From the NCBI RefSeq assembly GCF_020171345.1, contig NZ_JAIUZM010000001.1, positions 124,001 to 188,000 of the forward strand: a DNA stretch of 64,000 nucleotides. The letters are read 5' to 3'. A program made the position numbers and the translations under genes. The notes below the pieces were generated by a model that was not told where the DNA came from, searched no databases, and saw nothing but the letters and a program-made list of their open reading frames with translations. Shown here piece by piece: positions 37,432 to 45,513 of this stretch. The DNA comes from Microbulbifer agarilyticus (GTDB lineage: Bacteria; Pseudomonadota; Gammaproteobacteria; Pseudomonadales; Cellvibrionaceae). Position 1 is the first letter of the stretch. Every line of letters begins with the position of its first letter.

Positions 37432-40400
37432 ATGAGTCAATTTCTCGACCGTCTCACCTTCTTCCGTAAAAAAACAGAAAAATTCTCCGCCGGCCACGGC
37501 ATTACCACCGAAGACCCCCGCGACTGGGAGGACGCCTACCGTAAACGCTGGGCCGCAGACAAGATCGTGCGATCCACCCACGGTGTAAACTGCACCGGCT
37601 CCTGCTCCTGGAAAATCTACGTAAAGGGCGGCATCGTTACCTGGGAAACCCAGCAAACCGACTACCCGCGCACGCGTCCCGACCTCCCCAACCATGAGCC
37701 GCGCGGTTGCCCACGCGGTGCCAGTTACAGCTGGTACCTCTATTCCGGTACCCGGGTACGTTATCCACTGGTACGCGGCAGGCTGGTGGAAGCCTGGCGC
37801 GCGGCCCGGGTCAGTAAATCGCCGGTAGAAGCCTGGCGCTCCATTGTCGAAGATGCCCCCACGCGCGATAGCTGGGTATCGCGCCGCGGTCGCGGCGGCT
37901 TTGTGCGTATCGGCTGGGATGAAGTGGCGGAAATTGTCGCTGCGGCAAATGCCTATACCGTTCATGAGCACGGTCCGGATCGGGTGGTAGGCTTCTCCCC
38001 CATCCCCGCCATGTCCATGGTGTCTTACGCCGCTGGCGGCCGTTATCTCTCACTGATTGGCGGCACCCTGCTCAGCTTCTATGACTGGTATTGCGATCTT
38101 CCGCCCTCTTCGCCTCAAACCTGGGGTGAACAAACCGATGTTCCGGAAAGTGCCGACTGGTATAACTCCAACTATCTGCTGGTGTGGGGGTCCAATATCC
38201 CACAAACGCGTTCACCCGATGCGCATTTTTATAGCGAGGTGCGTTACAAGGGCACTAAAAGCGTCGTGGTTTCGCCGGACTACAGCGAGGCTTGTAAATT
38301 CGCCGACCTGTGGCTGCACCCCAAACAAGGCACCGATGCTGCTCTGGCACTGGCACTCGGTCACGTGGTGCTCACCGAGTTCTACGTAAAACGGCAGGTT
38401 CCCTATTTTATCGATTATGCGCGACGCTACTCCGATCTCCCCTTCTTGGTAAAACTGGTTGAGCGAGATGGGAAACTGGTGCCAGACCGCCTGCTGCGCG
38501 CAGCGGACTTTACCGATGCCCTCGGAGAATCCAACAACCCGGACTGGAAACCCGTCGCCTACGACGAAAACAGCGGCGATGTAGTGTGCCCCGCAGGCTC
38601 CGTGGGGTTCCGCTGGGGCGAACACGGCAAGTGGAATCTGGAAGAAAAAGACGGCCAGGGGCGCGACACCAAATTGCGGCTAAGTCTTGAAGACATCACG
38701 GAAAGCCGTGAGGCGGTCTCCTTCCCCTACTTCGGCAGCGACGCACCGGAAACCTTTGTCGCCACCAATCACGATTCTGTACTTGGGCGCAAAGTGCCGG
38801 TGGCTACTCTGCAGCTGAAGGATGGCAGCTGCCGCGTAGCCTCTACCTTCGACCTGTTTATGGCCAACTACGGCGTCGACCGGGGCTACGGCGGTGACAA
38901 CGTCGCCACGAGTTTTGATGACGACGTGCCCTTCACGCCCGCCTGGGCAGAAACCGTCTGTGGTGTAAAACGCGATGCCATCGTCCAGGTTGCCCGGGAG
39001 TTTGCCGGGAACGCCGAGCAGACCGAAGGCCGCTCCATGGTGATCGTTGGTGCCGGGCTGAACCACTGGTACCACATGGACATGAATTACCGCAGCATTA
39101 TCGCACTGCTGGTGATGTGCGGTTGTTGCGGTAAATCCGGCGGTGGTTGGGCGCACTATGTAGGGCAGGAAAAACTGCGCCCGCAGACCGGCTGGCTGCC
39201 GGTCGCCTTTGGCCTCGACTGGACCCGCCCACCGCGGCATATGAACGGTACCTCGTTTTTCTATGCCCACACCGATCAGTGGCGCTACGACTCCATGACT
39301 GTGTCGGACATTCTCTCCCCCACCGCCCCGGAAGGCGACTGGGATCACGCGATGATCGACTACAACGTGCGCGCAGAGCGCATGGGTTGGCTGCCGTCCG
39401 CACCACAACTGCAACAGAACCCGTTGCAGGTAGCAAAATCGATCTTCGAATCCGATATAGACCCGGACAGGGCTGTGCCGGAAATGCTGAAGTCCGGGGC
39501 GCTCAAGTTTGCCTGTGAAGACCCGGACAACCCGGATAACTGGCCGCGCAATATGTTCTTCTGGCGCTCGAACGTGCTGGGCGCCAGTGGCAAGGGCCAT
39601 GAATATTTCCTCAAGCACTTTGTCGGTTCCCAGCACGGGGTAGTCGGCACGGAAGAAAGCAACCCGATCAAGCGCCCCTCTGAAGTCGTCTGGCACGATG
39701 AGGCACCCCAGGGAAAACTGGATTTGATGGTCAACATCGACTTCCGCATGTCGACCACCAGCCTCTACTGTGACATCGTATTGCCCACCGCCACCTGGTA
39801 TGAAAAGCATGACCTGAATACCTCGGACATGCACCCCTTCATTCATCCCCTGACCGCAGCTGTGGACCCGGTATGGGAATGCCGCAGCGACTGGGAAATT
39901 TTCAAAACCATCGCGAAAAAATTCTCAGAAGTTTGTCCGGAAGTACTTGGCGTAGAAAAGGATCTGGTGCTGACTCCGATTCAACACGACGCTCCCGGCG
40001 AGATCGCCCAGCCCTACGAACCAAAGGACTGGAAGCGCGGTGAGTGTGAGCCGGTGCCCGGAAAAACCATGGCCTCGGTCGCACTGGTGGAGCGAGATTA
40101 CCCGGCAACCTACCAGCGTTTTATTTCCCTTGGCCCCGCGCTCGAGGAAAAAGGCAACGGCGGCAAAGGACTGAACTGGAACACGGAAACCGAAGTCAAA
40201 AACCTTGCCAGCCTGAACGGTACCCATCCAGATGGCAGCTGTGCCGGCCGTCCAAAAATCGAAACCGACATTCAGGCTTGCGAAGCCATTTTAATGCTCG
40301 CCCCGGAAACTAACGGTGAGGTCGCGGTAAAAGCCTGGGAAGCCCTGGGTAAAGCCACCGGCCGCGACCACAGCCACCTGGCGGAAGGCAAGGAAGAGGA

Positions 40401-41145
40401 GAAGATTCGCTTCCGCGACGTGGTATCGCAGCCGCGCAAAATTATCTCCTCGCCGACCTGGTCGGGCATCGAAAGCGAGCACGTGTCCTACACGTCGAAC
40501 TGGACCAATGTGCACGAGTTGATTCCATGGCGGACCATCACCGGCCGCCAGCATCTGTATCAGGATCACCTGTGGATGCGGGCGTTTGGCGAAGGATTCG
40601 TTACCTGGCGCCCGCCTATCGACACCCGCTCGGTGAAACAGGTACTCGGCAAGATCCCCAACGGCAACCCGGAGATCCAGCTGAACATTCTCACCCCGCA
40701 CCAGAAATGGGGTATCCATTCCACCTACACGGAAAACCTGATCCTGCTGAGCCTGAATCGCGGAGGGCCGGTGGTATGGATCAGCGAAATGGACGCAAAG
40801 CAGGCGGGTATCGAAGACAACGACTGGATTGAAGCCTTCAATATCAACGGCGCACTCACCGCGCGGGCAGTCGTCTCACAGCGGGTGATGGCGGGCACGG
40901 CCATCATGTACCACGCACAAGAGAAAATAGTGAATACCGTGGGCTCGGAAATCACCAACCAGCGCGGTGGTATCCACAACTCGGTGACACGTATCAATGT
41001 GAAGCCCACCCATATGATCGGCGGCTACAGCCAGCTCGCCTATGGGTTCAATTACTACGGCACTGTCGGCGCCAACCGCGATCAGTTCGTTGTCGTTCGC
41101 AAGATGAACGAGGTCAACTGGTTCGACAAGGAAGTACACACCTGA
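37432..41145 (+). CDS. narG: Respiratory nitrate reductase alpha subunit NarG
   Basis: 1237 aa, Mo-bis-MGD catalytic subunit reducing nitrate to nitrite on the cytoplasmic face of the inner membrane. The ATG at 37432 gives MSQFLDRLTFFRKK, matching the start of E. coli NarG (MSKFLDRF); an upstream TTG is unnecessary. Landmarks: THGVNCTGSCSWKIYVKGG with the His/Cys ligands of the FS0 cluster, CPRGASYSWYLYSGTR, FSPIPAMSMVSYA, ADWYNSNYLLVWGSN with the Mo-ligating aspartate region, and GGIHNSVTRINVKPTHMIGGY near the C-terminus. Similarity to the enterobacterial protein is high throughout. It heads narGHJI. Confidence 0.98.
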   Translation: MSQFLDRLTFFRKKTEKFSAGHGITTEDPRDWEDAYRKRWAADKIVRSTHGVNCTGSCSWKIYVKGGIVTWETQQTDYPRTRPDLPNHEPRGCPRGASYSWYLYSGTRVRYPLVRGRLVEAWRAARVSKSPVEAWRSIVEDAPTRDSWVSRRGRGGFVRIGWDEVAEIVAAANAYTVHEHGPDRVVGFSPIPAMSMVSYAAGGRYLSLIGGTLLSFYDWYCDLPPSSPQTWGEQTDVPESADWYNSNYLLVWGSNIPQTRSPDAHFYSEVRYKGTKSVVVSPDYSEACKFADLWLHPKQGTDAALALALGHVVLTEFYVKRQVPYFIDYARRYSDLPFLVKLVERDGKLVPDRLLRAADFTDALGESNNPDWKPVAYDENSGDVVCPAGSVGFRWGEHGKWNLEEKDGQGRDTKLRLSLEDITESREAVSFPYFGSDAPETFVATNHDSVLGRKVPVATLQLKDGSCRVASTFDLFMANYGVDRGYGGDNVATSFDDDVPFTPAWAETVCGVKRDAIVQVAREFAGNAEQTEGRSMVIVGAGLNHWYHMDMNYRSIIALLVMCGCCGKSGGGWAHYVGQEKLRPQTGWLPVAFGLDWTRPPRHMNGTSFFYAHTDQWRYDSMTVSDILSPTAPEGDWDHAMIDYNVRAERMGWLPSAPQLQQNPLQVAKSIFESDIDPDRAVPEMLKSGALKFACEDPDNPDNWPRNMFFWRSNVLGASGKGHEYFLKHFVGSQHGVVGTEESNPIKRPSEVVWHDEAPQGKLDLMVNIDFRMSTTSLYCDIVLPTATWYEKHDLNTSDMHPFIHPLTAAVDPVWECRSDWEIFKTIAKKFSEVCPEVLGVEKDLVLTPIQHDAPGEIAQPYEPKDWKRGECEPVPGKTMASVALVERDYPATYQRFISLGPALEEKGNGGKGLNWNTETEVKNLASLNGTHPDGSCAGRPKIETDIQACEAILMLAPETNGEVAVKAWEALGKATGRDHSHLAEGKEEEKIRFRDVVSQPRKIISSPTWSGIESEHVSYTSNWTNVHELIPWRTITGRQHLYQDHLWMRAFGEGFVTWRPPIDTRSVKQVLGKIPNGNPEIQLNILTPHQKWGIHSTYTENLILLSLNRGGPVVWISEMDAKQAGIEDNDWIEAFNINGALTARAVVSQRVMAGTAIMYHAQEKIVNTVGSEITNQRGGIHNSVTRINVKPTHMIGGYSQLAYGFNYYGTVGANRDQFVVVRKMNEVNWFDKEVHT

Positions 41146-41245
41146 CAAACGTCCGTCAGGAAGTCGCAGTATTCACACCAAAAAACACTGGTGCATCCAG
41201 GTAGTAAATTTTCGGAATAACGCCGAAACAGCACAGGGAATTGTG

Positions 41246-42772
41246 ATGAAAGTCCGCGCGCAGATCGGGATGGTGTTGAACCTGGACAAATGCATTGGTT
41301 GTCACACCTGCTCCATCACCTGTAAAAATGTATGGACCAGTCGAGAAGGCGTTGAATACGCCTGGTTCAATAACGTTGAATCAAAACCCGGTATTGGCTA
41401 TCCCAAAGATTGGGAAAATCAGGAGCGCTGGAATGGCGGCTGGATTCGCAAGAAAAATGGCAAGCTACAGCCCAAGGCCGGCTCCAAGTGGCGTATTCTC
41501 GCAAACATCTTCGCCAACCCGGACCTGCCGGAAATCGACGATTTCTATGAGCCCTATACCTTCGAATACGAGTGGCTGCAGAAGGCACCGGAACTGCAGG
41601 CCCAGCCCTCCGCCAAACCGCGTTCTATGGTTACCGGCCAGGCACTCACCAAGATTGAGTGGAGCGGCAACTGGGAAGACGACCTGAGCGGCGAGTTCAG
41701 TAAGCGCTCAGTGGATTACAATTTTTCCGGCATCGAGAAAGAAATCTACGGCCAGTTCGAACAGACCTTTCTCATGTACCTGCCACGCCTGTGCGAACAC
41801 TGCCTCAACCCTTCGTGTGTGGCCTCCTGCCCATCCGGCGCCATCTACAAACGTGAAGAAGACGGCATTGTGCTGATCGATCAGGACAAATGCCGCGGTT
41901 GGCGTATGTGCGTTTCCGGCTGCCCCTATAAGAAAATCTATTACAACTGGTCCTCCGGTAAATCGGAAAAGTGCATCTTCTGTTACCCGCGTATTGAGGC
42001 GGGTATGCCCACCGTCTGCTCTGAAACCTGTGTTGGCCGTATCCGCTACCTTGGCGTCATGCTGTATGACGCCGACCGTATCGAGGAAGCCGCGGCGGTG
42101 GAGAATGAAAAAGACTTATATGAAGCCCAACGCACGATCTTCCTCGACCCTAACGATCCGGAAGTGCGTGCCCAGGCCCGCAGGGACGAAGTGCCAGAAG
42201 CCTGGCTGGAGGCGGCAAAAAATTCACCGGTCTACAAGATGGCGATGGAGTGGGATGTCGCCTTCCCACTGCACCCGGAATATCGCACCCTACCGATGGT
42301 CTGGTACATCCCGCCACTGTCCCCGATCCAGTCCGCCGCAGAAGCCGGCAAGATCTCCACCAACAATGGCATGCCAGATGTGAAGTCCCTGCGGATTCCC
42401 ATGCGCTACCTAGCCAACATGCTCACCGCTGGCGACGAAGCACCGATTGCTACGGCGCTCGAACGCATGCTCGCCATGCGTGCTTATATGCGAGCCAAAA
42501 GTGTCAACGGCGTTACTGATAACTCGATCCCCGAGAGCGTAGGCCTCGATGCACAAACCATCGAGGAGATGTATCGGTACATGGCGCTGGCCGCCTATGA
42601 AGATCGCTATGTAATCCCGACCAATCACCGGGAGAAAAACGAAAACACCTATCACCTCCGTGGCAACTCCGGCTTCGCCTTTACCGAGCCGCACAACGGC
42701 CGAACCAAGAACAACGATATCTTTGGTGGGCCCAAGAAAATGCCACGCAAACCTTTTACGGACTCCCCCTGA
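41246..42772 (+). CDS. narH: Respiratory nitrate reductase beta subunit NarH
   Basis: 508 aa iron-sulfur subunit passing electrons from NarI to NarG. ATG 41246 is preceded by AGGGA 6 nt upstream. Four cysteine groups are visible: CIGCHTCSITCKNVW, CEHCLNPSCVASCPSGAIY, DKCRGWRMCVSGCPYKK and CIFCYPRIEAGMPTVCSETC. In the third group tryptophan replaces a cysteine, as expected for the [3Fe-4S] cluster of NarH; the other three hold [4Fe-4S]. The stop codon overlaps the narJ start by one base, so translation is coupled. Confidence 0.98.
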   Translation: MKVRAQIGMVLNLDKCIGCHTCSITCKNVWTSREGVEYAWFNNVESKPGIGYPKDWENQERWNGGWIRKKNGKLQPKAGSKWRILANIFANPDLPEIDDFYEPYTFEYEWLQKAPELQAQPSAKPRSMVTGQALTKIEWSGNWEDDLSGEFSKRSVDYNFSGIEKEIYGQFEQTFLMYLPRLCEHCLNPSCVASCPSGAIYKREEDGIVLIDQDKCRGWRMCVSGCPYKKIYYNWSSGKSEKCIFCYPRIEAGMPTVCSETCVGRIRYLGVMLYDADRIEEAAAVENEKDLYEAQRTIFLDPNDPEVRAQARRDEVPEAWLEAAKNSPVYKMAMEWDVAFPLHPEYRTLPMVWYIPPLSPIQSAAEAGKISTNNGMPDVKSLRIPMRYLANMLTAGDEAPIATALERMLAMRAYMRAKSVNGVTDNSIPESVGLDAQTIEEMYRYMALAAYEDRYVIPTNHREKNENTYHLRGNSGFAFTEPHNGRTKNNDIFGGPKKMPRKPFTDSP

Positions 42773-43464
42773 TGATACGCACATTACGCGCTCTGGCACT
42801 ACTGCTCGACTACCCGAGCGAGTCGCTCAAAACGCACTTTTCCGAAGTACGCGAAGCGCTGGAAACCGAGGGTTTTCTGAAGCCGGAAAGCTTGGCGAAG
42901 CTGCGACCGTTGATGGATAACTTTGAAGTGCTGCCGCTGCTTGAACTGCAGATGAACTACTCGGAGTTATTCGACAACTCCCGCGCACTATCATTGCATT
43001 TCTTTGAGCACATTCACGGAGAGAGCCGTGATCGCGGCCAGGCCATGCTCGACCTTGGCGAGGAGTATATAGAGCGCGGTTTCTACATTGAGCGGGATGA
43101 ACTTCCAGACTTTATTCCCATGTTTCTCGAGTTTACTTCCTGTCTTACGATCGATGAGGCCCGCGACTGGCTATCCCAGCCATCCCACGTATTTGCTGCA
43201 CTGAAGGAACGGCTTCAGGAGCGCGATGCAGAGTACGCTGGAATCTTCGACGCACTGCTCACACTTATACAGGAAAAACCTGACCCGGAAGCAGTGCGTG
43301 AACTGGTGGAACGCGCCAAGGCTTCAGAGAAGACTTCAATTGATGAGGTTTGGGAGGAAGAACAAGTGACGTTTATGGCCTCACAACCCCACAAACCGGT
43401 CAACAAGATTGTGGATCGCCTGAAGGCCGCCGGTAAATTAATCGTGTCCTCCAGCGACACCTGA
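42772..43464 (+). CDS. narJ: Nitrate reductase assembly chaperone NarJ
   Basis: 230 aa TorD/NarJ-family cytoplasmic chaperone needed to insert the molybdenum cofactor into NarG and mature the complex; it is not part of the final enzyme. Family marks: RTLRALALLLDYPSESL at the N-terminus, LSLHFFEHIHGESRDRGQAM, and LPDFIPMFLEFTSCL. The ATG overlaps the narH TGA. The gene order narG-narH-narJ-narI is the canonical one. Confidence 0.95.
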   Translation: MIRTLRALALLLDYPSESLKTHFSEVREALETEGFLKPESLAKLRPLMDNFEVLPLLELQMNYSELFDNSRALSLHFFEHIHGESRDRGQAMLDLGEEYIERGFYIERDELPDFIPMFLEFTSCLTIDEARDWLSQPSHVFAALKERLQERDAEYAGIFDALLTLIQEKPDPEAVRELVERAKASEKTSIDEVWEEEQVTFMASQPHKPVNKIVDRLKAAGKLIVSSSDT

Positions 43465-43486
43465 GAAAGGCAGACGAGGCACATTC

Positions 43487-44239
43487 ATGCACGACTTTAT
43501 CAACTATCTGTTATTTGGGTGGTTCCCCTACGTCGCCCTGACGATCATGATACTCGGCAGTATCATTCGCTTCGACAAGGGGCAGTATGGCTGGCGATCT
43601 CAGTCGTCCCAGTTTCTGCGTCGCAAGCAAATGATGTGGGGGTCCAACCTCTTCCACCTTGGTATCCTCGTGCTGCTATTCGGTCACTTTGTTGGCCTGC
43701 TCACCCCGATTGGTGTGTTCGACGCACTGGGTATCAGCCACAGTTTCAAGCAGTGGATGGCACTCAGTGTGGGTGGTATCGCTGGTATCTTGGGCTTTAT
43801 TGGCTGCACATTGCTTCTGCACCGCCGGCTGTACTACCCGCGCATTCGCAAGAGCTCTTCCAAGGGGGACATTCTGGTATTGGTATTCCTGTGGCTACAG
43901 TTGCTGCTGGGGATCGCCACCATTTTTTGGACCATCGACCATATGGACGGCAGCGCCATGGTGCTATTTATGGGGTGGGCGCAGGGGGTAGTTACCTTCA
44001 ATCCAGAGGCCGCCAACCTGATCATTGATGCACACCTGGTGTACAAGCTGCACATCATTCTCGGATTGACTTTACTCGCCATCACGCCGTTTACGCGCCT
44101 GGTGCATGTCTTCAGTGCACCCTTTGCCTATGTGTTGCGCCCAGGCTACCAAATCGTTCGGTCACGGCGGCTCGCGCGCCGTACTAACACCCCACCGCCA
44201 AGCTCAGCGCCAACCTCTGTCGCCTCCAGAAAATCCTGA
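43487..44239 (+). CDS. narI: Respiratory nitrate reductase gamma subunit NarI
   Basis: 250 aa cytochrome b membrane subunit that oxidises quinol and anchors NarGH. Five hydrophobic helices are apparent. Candidate heme ligands are histidines in SNLFHLGILVLLFGHFVGL, near the N-terminal half, and in AHLVYKLHIILGLTLL, near the C-terminal half, as in the family. GAGG lies 7 nt before the ATG. The last 30 residues are a basic, serine/proline-rich cytoplasmic tail. Confidence 0.96.
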   Translation: MHDFINYLLFGWFPYVALTIMILGSIIRFDKGQYGWRSQSSQFLRRKQMMWGSNLFHLGILVLLFGHFVGLLTPIGVFDALGISHSFKQWMALSVGGIAGILGFIGCTLLLHRRLYYPRIRKSSSKGDILVLVFLWLQLLLGIATIFWTIDHMDGSAMVLFMGWAQGVVTFNPEAANLIIDAHLVYKLHIILGLTLLAITPFTRLVHVFSAPFAYVLRPGYQIVRSRRLARRTNTPPPSSAPTSVASRKS

Positions 44240-44253
44240 GTAAATAGCATTCT

Positions 44254-45249
44254 ATGAGCACCGACAACAAAGACAGCGCCGTACAGTATGTGGAAATCCC
44301 CGCAGTGGGGATCCCGGCCGTAGATGTTACCGATCGACATCCTGAGCCCAAAATGCCGTCAGCCTGTGAAAGCGGTGGCTGCGGTTGCGCCACCGGTTCC
44401 AGTGAACCCTTGCCCACATTCTCATTCGGCGAAGTTACGGTGAATGGTGTGTCGATCGGTGAACATGTCATCTCGCGGGAAATGCAACACCACCGCGCCG
44501 ATAGCGCCGAGGCCGCCTGGCAAGCGGCCGCTCGCGCACTGGTAATCAAAACCCTGCTGTTACAAGAAGCGAGCGATCGCAATATCGCTGCGGGAGTCCA
44601 CGGCGATGCCGAGCAAGAGACCGATGATCGCAGCGAAACCGATGACGATGCCCGAGTGCGCACACTGCTCGAGGAGGTACTGATACCGGAAAAGGTCCAC
44701 GAAGAAGAGTGTCGCCGTTATTACGACACGCAAACCCATCGTTTCCGCACCCCAGACCTATTTGAAGCGGCTCATATCCTGATTGAACCGAATGAGCAAA
44801 GCGAATCAGCCTGGCAAGAGGCCGAACAGTCCGCACGTAGTCTCATTGAACAGTTAGGTGATGATGCACAGGCATTTTCAGAAGCGGCCGAGCAGTTTTC
44901 CGGTTGCCCCACCGCCCATCAGGGCGGCTCACTCGGTCAAATTCGCCGTGGCGAGTTAGAGCCGGTACTGCATGACGTACTGGAGACCCTGGCCGAGGGC
45001 ACGATCTTTCGTGAACCCGTGCGCAGCCGCTTTGGCTGGCACCTGATCCGCCTGCACCGAAAGATCAATGGGCGGATCCTACCCTTCGATATGGCGCGGG
45101 AAAAAATATTCGACATGCTGGAAGCGCGCGCTTGGGTGAACTCCGCCTCTCACTACATTGCCGAATTGGCCCAGCGAGCCGATATCGAGGGTGTGCAAAT
45201 TGATTCTGCAGCGGATGCCGTTGCCAACGTGAGTACAGAACATGAGTGA
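44254..45249 (+). CDS. PpiC/parvulin-type peptidyl-prolyl isomerase of the nar operon
   Basis: 331 aa. A rotamase domain is present at about residues 165-280: HRFRTPDLFEAAHILIEP, then FSGCPTAHQGGSLGQIRRGEL and REPVRSRFGWHLIRLHRK. The N-terminus has a cysteine-rich patch (CESGGCGCATGSSEP) and no clear signal peptide. Parvulin genes of this sort (often called nifM-like) follow narI in Pseudomonas-type nar operons, where a role in nitrate reductase maturation is assumed. The start is 14 nt after narI, and the 3' end overlaps the next small gene by 8 nt. Confidence 0.88.
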   Translation: MSTDNKDSAVQYVEIPAVGIPAVDVTDRHPEPKMPSACESGGCGCATGSSEPLPTFSFGEVTVNGVSIGEHVISREMQHHRADSAEAAWQAAARALVIKTLLLQEASDRNIAAGVHGDAEQETDDRSETDDDARVRTLLEEVLIPEKVHEEECRRYYDTQTHRFRTPDLFEAAHILIEPNEQSESAWQEAEQSARSLIEQLGDDAQAFSEAAEQFSGCPTAHQGGSLGQIRRGELEPVLHDVLETLAEGTIFREPVRSRFGWHLIRLHRKINGRILPFDMAREKIFDMLEARAWVNSASHYIAELAQRADIEGVQIDSAADAVANVSTEHE

Positions 45250-45448
45250 TCGAAAGCCACCGAAAGATTCCGACCTCAACCCGGACTTGAGAGCGAAGAC
45301 TGACGAATCGTACGGGCCAGACCAGCAGGGACGAGATCCGATGGAGAGCATCTCCTCGACGGGTAAGCAAGGTCGCGAATGGCCTGTGATTTGGGTTGTG
45401 GTCGCGATCATTTGCATACTAATTTCGCTGTTTATTTTTATCGCGTAA
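45242..45448 (+). CDS. Small single-pass membrane protein of the nar operon
   Basis: 68 aa: a hydrophilic, charged N-terminal half (MSDRKPPKDSDLNPDLRAK) and one C-terminal membrane helix (WPVIWVVVAIICILISLFIF). It starts inside the 3' end of the isomerase gene, so co-translation is likely. Position and form suggest a minor accessory protein of the nitrate reductase or transporter. No named family is recognised. Confidence 0.72.
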   Translation: MSDRKPPKDSDLNPDLRAKTDESYGPDQQGRDPMESISSTGKQGREWPVIWVVVAIICILISLFIFIA

Positions 45449-45513
45449 GCACCCTAGACAGAAACATCGTGTAAGCCTATTGAACCGTCTGGTTGCCGCA
45501 GGGAATACTTATC